In this document: piece after piece, positions 10,950 to 22,089 of the stretch
Layout: each line of letters opens with the position of its first letter
Position numbering within the stretch: position 1 is the first letter of the stretch
Assembly: GCF_036898095.1 (NCBI RefSeq)
Contig: NC_090730.1
Coordinates: 24,051,691-24,115,690 of the forward strand
Direction: 5' to 3'
Source: Palaemon carinicauda
Taxonomy: Eukaryota; Arthropoda; Malacostraca; Decapoda; Palaemonidae
Length of the DNA: 64,000 nucleotides
Program-made: the position numbers and the translations under genes
Notes under the pieces: model-generated
Seen by the model: only the letters and a program-made list of their open reading frames with translations
Database searches by the model: none
Told to the model about the DNA's origin: nothing

Positions 10950-11372
10950 GGAGAGAGAGAGAGGAAGAGAGAACGTTCCGATCTTTATTCTCGTCCCAAG
11001 CGAGTAACGTTGTTCTCGAGTCAGTTTTTTACTCTCGTCCCTAGTCTCTGTACGGGGAGAAAGGATAAAACGTTTTTAGTTTTTATTCTCGTCCCAAGGT
11101 ACTGTACGGTGAGAGATTGAAAACGTAGTTTTGAATGAACTAGTGTTTAGTCTCCTTCCCAGCCACTGATCTTTTTATCTTAATATATGTTTACTGTTTT
11201 TTGCTTGTATTAATGTGCTTACATTATACGACTGATTTCGCAATTATAACCTTTTGATGAGGGTAGAATTGCGTGCTTCAGGTAGAAATCAGTTTTATTC
11301 ATACCTAATGTGAATTGTTGTAAAATTCGATTTCAGTGAAGTAAGTGCAAAACAGAAAATCGTAGTGATAAA
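10366..11372 (+). other. E3 leader, second part
   Basis: The leader sequence continues from 3599 and is collinear with the E7 leader (from about 62790). It includes a long (AG)n microsatellite at 10903-10948. Frames here made of Arg/Glu alternation are products of the microsatellite, not genes. Confidence 0.75.
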
Positions 11373-12960
11373 GTGATAATTGCGCAAAGTGTTATCAGTC
11401 TTGCGACCGAGGGTTCGTCTGTTCGTGCCTGTCGTTCACCTAGTCCGAGACCTCTTGCAAGCTCCCAAGCCCAGGGGAGAAGTAATGTCGTACGACTTAT
11501 GGGTTCGAGAGGACTTGATCAGCGAACAGACGTTCCCTCTATGGTTTCAGGCGTGTCTCATCAACACCGCCCCTACTATAAGACGAGCGAGACGATTTTC
11601 TCTTCGTCATCCGAAGGCTTTTCGCATAAGAAACCGTGGAACAAGGTTTCGAGGCCCTTTAAGCGAAAGTCAGTCCTTTCAGGACAGGTCCAGCGTCCTG
11701 GTTGTAACCATTAGGACAGCTCTGACCCTATGCAGTCATCGGAAGACTGCTCGCCGCCTAAACAAAAGCGTAACACAGGCTCCGAGAGTCTTTTTGTAGG
11801 CAAGGTTTTGCAGTCACAGACGTTACCCTCGTCTCTTACCGCAGCCATTCCCGTTGATCCTAAATGGGTTGTACGGCAAGACATGCAGAATAAGCTTGCC
11901 TCTCTTATGGAGGACTATTCTGTTGAGCAGGTTCACGATGATCCTCGCCGCTTAGCTGATCGAGATCTTGGCCGTCAGCCGCCCAAACGAGCCTTTGCTC
12001 GTCCTGTTGACATTGACGTTACAAAGTCACGTCAATCGTGTTTTGTAGAGCCTCACTCGATGCAGTCCCGTGTTGACTCTCAGCCGCTTGTGGACGTTCA
12101 GCCGCTGCCGCTTGCTCTTGTTGACGTTCAGGACGTTCACCAACCAGCAGAGTTGACTTGTTTTGACGTTGAGCGTCAAGCACCGCAGTCAAGAGTTGTT
12201 TTGACTGCTCAGTCTAAGCAGTCAAGGCAGTCTCGAGTTGACGTCGAACGTCCTCCCGCACCTGTTGTTGTTACTGGTCAGTCCTTTAAGCAGTTACATG
12301 ACATAGCGTCCTTGACTGCTACTGATTGCTCCTTTGCGTGTGGACTCTGCTTGTCAAGCATTGCCACCACGGCAGGTCTCTCCCTTGCTTGAGACTCGGC
12401 TATTGTCGGACAAGGTTCCTTCAGATGAGGAAGTTGCTGATCCCCCTCTTACTGATATTCCCTTGAGGACTCTGTCAGACGGAGAGGAGCCTAAAGCTGC
12501 TCAGCCCTCTATGGACTTTAAATAAATCATGCTGATTTTTAAGGATCTTTGTCCGGATCTTTTTGTAACTGCTGCTCCTCGTTCGCCTAAACGTCAGTGT
12601 TTACACTAGGCCTAGCTACTTCGAAGCCGTTGTTTTATAAGCTAGTGCTCTCTCGCTCTTCTAAGAGAGCTTTACGTTTGCTAGGCGACTGGTTAATCAC
12701 CAGGAGGAGTTTGGGGGAGACAGCCTTTGCTTTCCCTACTTTTAAGCTGGCTTATAGAGCGAGAGTCTGATATGACACGGGAGAAGTTCTCGGCTTGGGA
12801 GTTCCTGCCTCTGCCCAGATAGACTTCTCAAACCTCATAGACTCTCCCTGGCGCCTGGCCATGAGACGTTCCAAGATTTTATGGTCTACTTCAGAGCTAG
12901 ACCATCTCCTGTTAGGAGTTTTTTTTTTTTTTTTTTTTTTTTTTCGAGCGTTTGAAAGTT
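11373..12960 (+). pseudogene. E3 gag relict
   Basis: Blocks in changing frames match the E4 gag: SSVRACRSPSPRPLASSQAQ, then AIPVDPKWVVRQDMQNKLAS, then SDGEEPKAAQPSMDFK followed by a TAA, then LCPDLFVTAAPRSPK. The last block keeps one frame across the position where E4 changes frame, which is useful for diagnosing the E4 indel. A 26-base T run interrupts the C-terminal part, and a segment around 12995-13095 is duplicated (about 54 bp, SGMAPMIWQP repeated). Confidence 0.75.
12919..12944 (+). repeat. 26-base poly-T tract in E3
   Basis: An uninterrupted run of 26 T lies within what should be gag coding sequence (E4 equivalent near 42405). It may be an expanded slippage tract or an assembly-sensitive homopolymer. 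Confidence 0.9.
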
Positions 12961-13099
12961 TGCTGTACAATTATGTCATGCATAAACAAGGCTTTCAGGG
13001 ATGGCTCCAATGATCTGACAGCCACGTTCTCTGCAGGAACAAGTCCCTCAGGGATGGCTCCAATGATCTGGCAGCCATGTTCACTGCAGGAGTACGTAA

Positions 13100-14820
13100 G
13101 AGGCAAGTGCGCTCAATGTATTCATTGTCAAGACAAACTTCACAATGAAGTCTTGACAGCATTAATGGAAGGCGACTGGATGGTCTCTCTCGACCTTCAG
13201 GAGGCATACTTCCACATTCCTATACACCCGGATTCCCAACCGTTTCTGAGGTTTGTTTACAGGAATGTGGGGTACCAGTTTCGAGCCCTGTGCTTTGGCC
13301 TCAGTCCTGCTCCTCTCGTGTTTACGAGGCTCATGAGGAATGTGGCAAAATCCCTCCATCTATCGGGGATCCGAGCCTCCCTGTACTTGGACGACTGGCT
13401 TCTCAGAGCATCGTCCAGTCTTCGCTGTCTGCAGGATCTACATTGGACGTTGAGTCTGGCCAGGGAGTTGGGACTTTTGGTCAACCTAAAAGTCCCAACT
13501 GATCCCATCCCAGATTATTCTATATTTGGAGATGGAGATTCGCAGTCCAGTTTTTTTCGGGCTTTTCCGTCTGCCACCCGAATAGAACAAGCCCTGCTCG
13601 AAGTCTAACTAATGCTGAAAAGAGAACGTTTGTTCAGTCAGGAGTTGGAACAGTCTCGTAGGGACTCTCTCATCCCTGGAGCAGTTTGTCTCACTAGGGA
13701 GACTACACCTTCTGCCTCTCCGGTTCCATCTAGCCTCTCACTGGAACTAGGACAAGACGTTAGAGACGGTATCATTCCCAGTCTCCGAACCAGTAAAGGC
13801 ATGCCTTAAATGGTGGGTCAGCAATATCAGTCTGAGAGAGGGACTATCCCTAGCAGTCAAGAACCCAAACCACGTGTTGTTCTCAGACGCGTCGGATTTG
13901 GGTTGGGGTGCGACCCTGGACGGTCGGGAATGCTCGGGTCTGTGGACCTCAAGTCAGAAGAGCATGCACATCAACGGCAAGGAGCTATTAGCAGTCCACT
14001 TGGCCTTGATGATATTCGAAAGCTTCTTCGAAACTAAGTGGTAGAGGTCAACTCAGACAACACCACAGCTTTGGCGTACATCTCCAAGCAAGGAGACACA
14101 CACTCCTTCACGCTGCTCGAGATCGCAAGGGACCTTCTCTTATGGTCAAGAAATCGAGGCATCTCCCTGTTGACGAGATTCATCCAGGGGGACTTGAACG
14201 TCTTGGCAGATTGTCTCAGTCGGAGGGGTCAGGTGATACCCACGGAATGGACCCTCCACAAGGACGTGGGCAAGAGTCTTTGGGCTACTTGGGGTCAACC
14301 CACCATAGACCTCTTTGCCTCCTCGTTGACCAAAAGGTTACCAATCTATTGCTCTCCAGTCCTCGATACAGAAGCAATCCACATAGACGCGTTTCTACTG
14401 GATTGGTCTCTTCTGGACTTATATGCATTCCCACCATTCAAGATAGTCAATAAGGTACTGCAGAAGTTCGCCTCTCACGAAGGGACAAGGTTGACGTTGG
14501 TTGCTACCCTCTGGCCCGCGAGAGAATGGTTCACCGAGGTACTTCAATGGCTGGTAGACTTTCCAAGATGTCTTCCTCTAAGGGTAGATCTGTTACGTCA
14601 GCCCCACGTAAAGAATGTCCATCAAAGCCTCCCCGCTCTTCGTCTGACTTCCTTCAGACTATCGAAAGGCTCTCAAGAGCTCGAGGCTTTTCGAAGGAGG
14701 CAGCCAGTGCGATTGCAAGAGCGAGGAGAGCTTCTACCATTAGAGTATACCAGTCGAAGTGGGAAGTCTTTCGAGACTGGTGCAAGTCAGCATCTGTGTC
14801 CTCGTCCAGTACCTCTGTAG
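13100..14820 (+). pseudogene. E3 reverse transcriptase / RNase H / methyltransferase-like relict
   Basis: The RT palm is open at 13150-13480 with VSLDLQEAYFHIPIHP and LYLDDWLLRA, so both catalytic motifs remain. Frameshifts follow through the RNase H N-terminal part (13490-14040). From 14038 a 260-codon frame carries VNSDNTTALAYI, NVLADCLSR and the methyltransferase-like segment (IDLFASSLTKRLP, YAFPPFKIVNKVLQK). The region between gag and the RT palm is shorter than in E4, so the RT N-terminus is deleted as well as frame-broken. Confidence 0.85.
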
Positions 14821-15720
14821 CCCAAATCGCAGATTTTCTTTTACATCTGAGAAAGGTTTGCTCCCTTTCAGCTCCCACGATTAAGGGCTACAGGAGCATG
14901 TTGGCTTCGGTCTTTCGACATAGAGGCTTAGATCTTTCCAACAATAAAAGATCTCCAAGATCTCCTTAAGTCTTTCGAGACCTCTAAGGAACGTCGTTTG
15001 GCAACTCCTGGATGGAACTTAGACGTGGTCCTAAGGTTCCTCATGTCAGACAGGTTTGAGCCATTACATTCAGCCTCCCTGAAGGATCTCACCCTCAAGA
15101 GACTTTTCCTAGTGTGCTTGGCTTCAGCTTAAAGGGTCAGTGAACTTCATGCCTTCAGTAAGAACATCGGCTTTTCTACAGAAAAAGCCACTTGTTCACT
15201 TCAACTTGGTTTCCTGGCCAAAAATGAACTGCCTTCTCGTCCTTGGCCTAAATCTTTTGATATTCCTTGCTTATCAGAGATCGTAGGCAACGAACTGGAA
15301 AGAGTATTATGTCCTGTTAGAGCTCTTAAGTTCTATTTAGCTCGTACTAAGTCATTACGAGGTAAATCTGAGGCATTATGGTGCTCAGTTAAGAAACCAT
15401 CATTGCCTATGTCAAAGAATGCTTTGTCATATTTTATCAGATTTTTAATACGAGAAGCTCATTCTCACTTGAATGAGAAAGACCAATGTTTGCTTAAGGT
15501 TAAGACGCACGAAGTTAGAGCTATAGCAACCTCCGTGGCCTTCAAGCAAAATAAATCTCTGCAAAGTATTATGGACGCGACTTTTTGGAGAAACAAGTCA
15601 GTGTTCGCGTCATTTTACTTAAAAGATCTCCAGACTCTTTACGAGGACTGCTACACACTGGGTCCATTCGTTGCAGCGAGTGCAGTAGTGGGTGAGGGTT
15701 CTACCACTACATTACCCTAA
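14526..15720 (+). pseudogene. E3 tyrosine recombinase, broken
   Basis: It starts MVHRGTSMAG like the E4 YR. A one-base insertion near 14945 shifts the frame. At 15130-15132 a TAA replaces the Lys codon immediately before the catalytic Arg of box I. The C-terminal 105 codons (15403-15720) are open, with HEVR and FASFYLKDL. Length and order otherwise match E4. Confidence 0.87.
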
Positions 15721-16447
15721 TTCCAATATCCTTTTTAATCTGTCTCTTGAAATGTTTTTAATATTGTTTTTTGGGTTGTATGGAAGGCTAAGAAGCCTTT
15801 CGCATCCTGGTTGATTTGGCGGGTGGTCAAAGTCATTTCTTGAGAGCGCCCAGATTAGGGGTTTGATGAGGTCCTGTTGTATGGGTTGCAGCCCTTAATA
15901 CTTCAACTCCTGGGAGTCTTTCAGCATCCTAAGAGGATCGCTGGGCTTCGTGAGGAAGACAGACTAATAAGGCAGAGTAATATACTAAGTCAACTTCCTT
16001 ACCAGGTACCTTTATATATTTGGGTTTTGTTATGATATAACTGTCAAAAACTCTAAGCATATATGCTGTAAACTTGATTAACTCTGGTCTCTACCCACCA
16101 CCATGGGTGTGAATCAGCTATTATATATTCACCGGCTAAGTTAAATATTTAAAAATGATATTTTAATTATAAAATAAATTTTTGAATATACTTACCCGGT
16201 GAATATATAAATTAAAGGCCCTCCCTTCCTCCCCGATAGAGACCCAGCGGGATGAGAAAAATTGGGTCTGTTTACATGTATATGCGGTATCTGGCCGATA
16301 GTTGGCGCTAGTGGGCACACCCGCAACCTTCATAGCGATCGCTCGCGAGTTTTTGTGTTTTTCTGTCGAGCCGCCGGAGGCTCAGCTATTATATATTCAC
16401 CGGGTAAGTATATTCAAAAATTTATTTTATAATTAAAATATCATTTT
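15721..16447 (+). repeat. E3 3' UTR, internal complementary region and right ITR
   Basis: The internal complementary region at about 16124-16215 contains the reverse complement of the E3 left end followed by that of its right end. The right ITR (about 16240-16447) ends AATTAAAATATCATTTTT and pairs with 3138-3340. Confidence 0.87.
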
Positions 16448-17469
16448 TCATAACTCTAGTCAAACATAAATATTTGTTCATTCAGTTACCTGATGCATAT
16501 CATCTTTTCATTTTGGTTATTATGTTTATATATAGTAAAGGTTTCTGTAATTATATGAGGGTTTTAGTCTAGTCTTATTGCCTACCCTTTATTATAGATA
16601 GGCTAGCGTAGCTTAAAGCTTACATCCTCTAGCCAATTTTGTGAAGGGTTATTCTATAGGTAATAGTTGTTCAATTTTTAACTTTCAGTAATTAACTGCT
16701 AATAACAATAATAAAAGTTATTTCCTGATCCACTTAATTTATGAATTATGCATGAATGCATAAATATACTTGAATTATCTAAACTTGATTAAGTTAGGCA
16801 AGTTATGGAATTGATTAGTTCAATAGCCTGTATAGCAGTTTTATTACCTAATGAATTTTAGTAATAAAAATATGATATTTAAATAGCCCAACAATTGTAT
16901 TAGCCTGTTTTCTGGCATTTTCACATACAAGAACATGTATATATTTTGAGAGATGTTCTCTCCCCTCCACCAAAGTTCAAAAGAGAGGGATAGGATGTAC
17001 AATTTTGCACCCCCATCCCTTGTGAATGATCCTCCTCGTATTGTATTTATCTGATATGAATATTGTAGGGAGGGGAGAGGTACTTGAACTCTGCATGATT
17101 TGCAAGCCTTCTCATACCTGGTGACTTTTTTAAGGCAGGGAATCGATTTAGTGCAATGTAGTTAGCGAGAAGTGCTAAGCTATTCCTGCCTCCCTTCCCT
17201 TACCCACCCTTCATTCATTGAGTTTTGACTATATTTGATTTAATAGTTAGAGGTGGGGGTTAGTTGTCATAGATTTTTAGATAATTCCAATTAAGTAATT
17301 TTCCAAAGAAAGTTTTTTTTCGTCCTATTTGAAGTCTTGTAAGGCTCACATTAAGAAGCAATATAAATATCAGGTGAATATAGAAATAAGGAATTTCATT
17401 ATGAAGATTCTGTTATTTTTACCAAGAATTTAGTTGTTATCACATGGATACAATCCCTCGTCATTTGTT
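16448..17469 (+). other. intron sequence with a relict terminal-repeat-like segment
   Basis: No coding signal. The stretch at about 17366-17430 resembles 19572-19645 (GTGAATATAGAAATAAGGAA versus GAGTATAGAAATAAGAAATT, both followed by ...AAGAATTTAG). It may be a decayed DIRS-type end. Confidence 0.4.
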
Positions 17470-18560
17470 TGGGGTAAGCTTCTGGCTCATTTTGTGGACT
17501 ATGAAGAATCCTTTGATTCTGTGCACCAGCCAATTTTGTGGAGATTCCTGCGTTCCTCTTAAATATGTAAATTTGATTAAGTTTGTTCATGAGCTTAGCA
17601 AGTACAAAGTTGATGTTAGTGGAGTCCTATCAAATGAATTTCCAGTGAACAGTGGAGTACTCCAAGGGAATGTGTTATCACTTAGCCTATGTTGTTTATC
17701 CTCCTCATGGGTTTTGTAATGCATAGAACAGTTTGGGATGGCGGAGAAAGATTGGACTGGATTGGTAACAGGAAATTAGTAGACCTAGAGTATGTTGATG
17801 ACGCTGTCCTTATTATCAGAACACCATATGACTTGCAAAGCTTGCTTACCATAATGCATGAAATATTTCATGAGGTTGGGCTCAAGATAAGTAGAAGACA
17901 GAACAGAATATGCAATGGAAGATGAAATATCATTGGAAGGAAAAAAATTAATGAGGTGGAATCATTTGAATATTTAGGAACTATGGTTTCTAATACAGGG
18001 TCTTTAGAATTGGAGTTTAATGAAATATTGAAAATTCAAATCAGACAATGGCTATGTCAAGTAAAATTTGGAAATCAAATACAGTAGCTTGAAATTACAT
18101 TAAAAATCAGGCTATATATCAGTTTAATGAGATCGGTGTTACTGTGTGGACATGAGTTGTGGTATAACAATGAAACAATATCCAACAGATTTTATAGATT
18201 TGAGAACAAAACCCTCAAAAGAATGTTAGGAGTTAAATGGCAGGAAAGGATTAGAAATGAAACTGTAAGAGAGATTACTTGAGTGCTATATGTGAAGATC
18301 GTGGTGAGGTATAGATGGAGATGGTTTGGGCATGCTTTTTGCACTCCCCACGAGAGATTAGTTAACCCAATTTTCAATTGGGCTCCACAAGGCGCTAGAA
18401 GAGTCAGAAGACTCAGGCCCACATGGCTGAGGACTATAAAATTTGAAGTAGGAGATGATTAATGGAGAAGTATTGATTTAAAAGCTCTAGATAGGGACGA
18501 CTGGCTAAATCTAACTGAGGCTCTTTGCATCAATAGGCATGGGAGATAATGATGATGATG
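17470..18560 (+). pseudogene. non-LTR retrotransposon RT relict (+)
   Basis: Frame-broken reading shows LINE reverse transcriptase order: AHFVDYEESFDSVH, then LVDLEYVDDAVLI (the Y/F-x-DD box with VDD), then GLKIS and SFEYLGTMV. The C-terminal part has RLRPTWLRTIK and DRDDWLNLTEALCINRHG, typical of RTE/craft-like or related LINEs, and ends in a GATGATGATGAT tail. Stops are frequent. The precise clade is uncertain. Confidence 0.75.
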
Positions 18561-18689
18561 ATTATTACAACCATATAGAACAATTCTTGTGGGTATGGCA
18601 ACATTTTATGGTTGTATCATGTTTCTACTAGCACTTTAATGAGATGATGCTAGCATAGACTCTCAGCCTTTGGCCGCCTCGACAGTGGG

Positions 18690-19645
18690 ACATCTGTTAC
18701 CGGCCTCTCTCCGTACTTTGTTTGAAATCGTTACTTCTTCTCAGAATGAGTTTTAAACCAGTGTTTAGAAGAACCTGTGATGGTTTTGAAGGTCATCCTT
18801 GCAGCACCTTCTTGGGCCAAGTAGAAATTGATTGTCATCCCTTGTGTGCTAAGTGCAGAGTAAAAAATGTGATATAGATTTCCCTTCTGATGTTTGGAAG
18901 GACTGGTTGCTTTCTCAATGGGTAAAGTATAACAGTCGCAGAAAGAAGAAAGCTAAACAGGACCGTTCCTCGCCTACAGCTTCCTCCTCGAAAGGAGAAA
19001 AGGAACTGAACCATTCTCTTTCTAGCTCTGAACGAGACATGTCTGATCCTTCATTATCGGAGATTTCTGAAACTCCGATATCGAAGGAGGATGGCAAATT
19101 CTTTGTTCATGAGTTTGTGGATGTTGTATCTCCTGCCCTCCATAGTGAGACCGAGAATGCCTAGAGTTATGATCCTGATGCATCTGCTGCTTTACAGACT
19201 GAGCATAATGCCTCAGTAGAAATACCCTCAATTTCGCTGGAGTTCAAGAACCTCTACCTGTTCTCCATCGCCTCCGTCGAGTGTTTTGAATTATGAAGAG
19301 TTGATTATAGGTGTTGGGGATCAAGGAAATTTCTTGCTAGTCCAAGAAATTCCCCCTTTGCAGGTAAGAAAATTGTCTCCCCATAATATGTCTCTCCACA
19401 CACCTAAGGTTTTTGGAGGGAGGATTCTTATTATTCACCCTCAAGAGCTTTTCAAGAACAAGCTCTTCCTGTGACCCCATGGGGCCCTTAAAAATACAGC
19501 TTCCCCCAAGAGGGACGTAGCAAAACAAGCTTTGTCAATTAAATTGGGCTTCTGGAGAAGAAGCATTGTGAATATAAGTTGAGTATAGAAATAAGAAATT
19601 TTATTATTAAAATGCTGTTTTTTTGTTTTACTAAGAATTTAGATT
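18690..19645 (+). pseudogene. relict DIRS-like gag fragment
   Basis: Reading from 18746 gives MSFKPVFRRTCDGF..., a Cys/His pattern (CSTFLGQVEIDCHPLCAKCR, then KKCD) followed after a frame change near 18860 by VWKDWLLSQW and a basic Ser-rich region to 19161. The spacing D-x-H-x2-C-x2-CR matches the E4 gag N-terminus. A terminal-repeat-like segment at 19572-19645 may be the right end of this fragment. It lies directly upstream of APEH exon b. Confidence 0.6.
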
Positions 19646-19668
19646 TAGGGAATTTTTAATTTTTGCAG

Positions 19669-19816
19669 AATCCTTAGTCAGCATAGTCCAACAGGAAAAA
19701 GAACTGCATATATCTTGACATCTGAAAAGGATAAGGAGTCTGAAAGCATAATAATTGTTGAGAAAGATGGGTCAATGGTGTCCTTTGATCTCAAGGCTGC
19801 AGAAAAGCATGGCAAG
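19669..19816 (+). CDS. APEH: APEH exon b
   Basis: A 148-nt exon between a TTTGCAG acceptor and a GTAATA donor. One base completes the codon split with exon a, then 49 codons encode ILSQHSPTGKRTAYILTS... ending AAEKHGK in phase 0. The AlEKHG-type segment is a conserved propeller strand of animal APEH. The preceding intron is about 17.6 kb and holds E2/E3. Confidence 0.85.
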
Positions 19817-20715
19817 GTAATATAATTCATTAGATTATTTATAAGTACTGGGTAAGTATTATTTAGGTATTTCAGTGTTTTTTTTTTTATTCAATTGTGA
19901 GAAAAATATGAAAGAATGAAAAATGTATAGGTTTTAGTCACCAAACAAAAGTAAAGTAGGTGTTGCACAATTACACATTGTAAGTTATACTACACTGCAT
20001 GTTCTTTCTATGGGAAGATTAAAAACTAAGTTTAACAGATGATGCTGGATAAGTGATTGGCCTAATGATTACCTCCACTTCTGTTGCATTGCTTACAGCA
20101 TGATGATGTGTAAGTGGTTTGACCTACCGATTGATTAGGTATCTTATTTCTGAAGTGTTTTCAGTTCTCTTTCAGTGAGAATCAGGAGTGGTTAAGTCTT
20201 GATATTAGGTTTTACCTGATATTTGAAGATTGGTCTTTTTATATTCTAAATTATGCATCAGTTCCTATTGTAGCCTCTGTTTGGGTTGTGACATCACTGA
20301 ACTGTATCTGTCGAGTAATGATTTGTTTTCACTTACCTGAAGTCATCAGTTTGTGTAGACAAGTTGCTTTGTTGTCTTACATCATTAAAGTAAATTTAGA
20401 TTATGAATAGATCATCAGATTTATGTTTTGAAATTTGGATGCCTTAGGATTTTATTATTGTTTATTATTGACTTTAAATTGACCTTTGTTCCTAATCAAA
20501 TACAAGCCATCCTTCTTTAATAGAAATATGTTTTCAGTACAATCTGGAACAGCCATTGAATTGTTAATGAGGTAGTTACGATTACAGACGGGGAGGGCTG
20601 GGAAGCCCTTGCCATCTGTTGGTCAGTGAAACAAGTAAATTTACTTTTAACTTTAGCAGCAACTAGTATATTGATAATTTTTTTTCTTCTTCATTTTGAG
20701 TTTTCTGCTTAAATG
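19817..20715 (+). other. intron sequence, nothing recognised
   Basis: AT-rich intron without coding signal. The last part (20480-20650) may be the decayed upstream region of the relict gag that follows, but no ITR could be matched. Confidence 0.5.
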
Positions 20716-21149
20716 GAGAGTGGTAAAGAGATGAGGAAAGCCAACAAGAAATGTGGCAGGTTTATGTTGAAACTTGCTGTTGATCTTCATATCCTGTGTA
20801 CTTTATTCAGGGGGATATGACTGTTCACAGCCATCCCCTTGTGATGATCGTAAGTCTTGACCTCCCCTTCAGTGGGAAAAGTTTTCAAAGAAGAGGATGA
20901 AGTTAGCTAAGAAGGACATTTCAGAGTCAGCTTTGGAAATGCCAAAACTGATGACGAAGAGATCTTTTCTTCACTGATGCCGAAGAGATCTTCTTTTCTT
21001 CAAGTGAAACTCAACCTGCTGTTTCTCCTGCAAGTTTTTCTCAAGTTGGGTCCTTTGGAGGAATTCTTGGAGGGAGGGGGAAGAGATCAGGGATCACCCT
21101 CTACTCTTCATGGAGAGTGGAAGCATTACCTTTCTCTAGTGTAGGTAAT
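20716..21149 (+). pseudogene. relict DIRS-like gag, second family
   Basis: Reading across frames gives MESGKEMRKANKKCGRFMLK, then LAVDLHILCTLFRGYDC and a later Ser/Glu-rich stretch (SETQPAVSPASFSQVG). The C-x(n)-D-x-H-x2-C...C pattern parallels the E4 gag N-terminus. It is likely the gag of the relict whose RT lies at 22090-23870, with a DNA-transposon fragment inserted between. Confidence 0.55.
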
Positions 21150-21965
21150 ACAGTAATCCCTTGGCTATTGCAGGTGTTCCATTCCAGGACCCTCTGTGAT
21201 AGCTGAAAAACAGTGAAGTAGATGCAGAAATCTGTTACTTTTTTTCTTATTTTTTAAATATTTCATATTTTTATTTTTATTATAAATTCAAGCTTTTATA
21301 AACCCTCTTAACACTTATATACCTGTTACACACTCTTAAAACTTACTTTTACTCTTAGACACATCTTTACAAGGTAGGTCTTCAAGTTACGAATGGGATC
21401 CATTCATACGGTATATTGTAAGTCTATTTTTGCTGCAAGTTGGATTTTATATCCATAATATATTTTATGTATGTACAGTACATACTGTTTATGTATAATA
21501 TACTTATAAAAGAAAGAGAACAATCCCTTACCATTCATAAATTACTGTACCCTCTGCAAACAAATACCTGTATCCTATGGAGCGTGTACCTACTGTACAC
21601 TAATACAGTACTAGTACACAATAAATATGTATAACAATTTGTTACTTTTATTCCTGTGATTGGTCTGCACACTGGAAGGGGCATTGCAAGTGGTGAAGAC
21701 ACAGGCTTATTGGCTGGAGGAAGTAGAAGATGCTAGAAGAGGAGCTGGAGAGTCAGGATGAGATCCTGAAGAAACTGGAAGAGGAGCTGGAGAAGCTGCA
21801 GAGGTAGAGGGTTGAGATTCAGATGCAGGCCCCTACCTTTTTAAAGTACATAGACAGGTTTGTCTGGAAAGATTGCACTCTGTTCTCCAAAATCTCCTTG
21901 TAGTACCTCACAGGATCCATGGTCTCCTGGAAACTTGCATAGACCTTTCCATGCCTGTCATGCCA
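21150..21965 (-). mobile_element. Tigger/pogo-like DNA transposon fragment
   Basis: It begins at a TA followed by CAGTAATCCCTTGGCTATTG, resembling Tigger-type termini. On the - strand near 21965-21840 a frame reads DRHGKVYASFQETMDPVRYY, then ...NLSMYFKKVGA, which could be a transposase C-terminus. No second terminus was identified, so the inner boundary is approximate. Superfamily assignment is tentative. Confidence 0.45.
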
Positions 21966-22089
21966 TGGGGTAACAGGGTAATAATATGGAGCTGAGCAGG
22001 GTGTGGAGGAAGACTTTTATGGTGGCTATTACCTGCCAAAATTGCAGAAATCTTGACCTTTGGTGGCAGAGGGGAAAGCGATGTAATAG

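Larger units (their letters stand above)
3138..16447 (+). mobile_element. DIRS-like retrotransposon E3, interrupted by E2
   Basis: E3 has its left end at about 3138 (TTTTTTTAAATATTTAACTT) and its right end at about 16447. It is split at 3600 by insertion of E2, and its own leader resumes at 10366. Without E2 it is about 6.5 kb. Its ITR (type III: GCCGGTGAATATATAATAGC, then GAGCCTCCGGCGGCTC) differs from those of E2 and E4. The internal complementary region at 16124-16215 matches both ends. The coding parts are all pseudogenised (frameshifts, stops, a 26-base T run). It lies in the first visible APEH intron, sense orientation. Confidence 0.88.
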
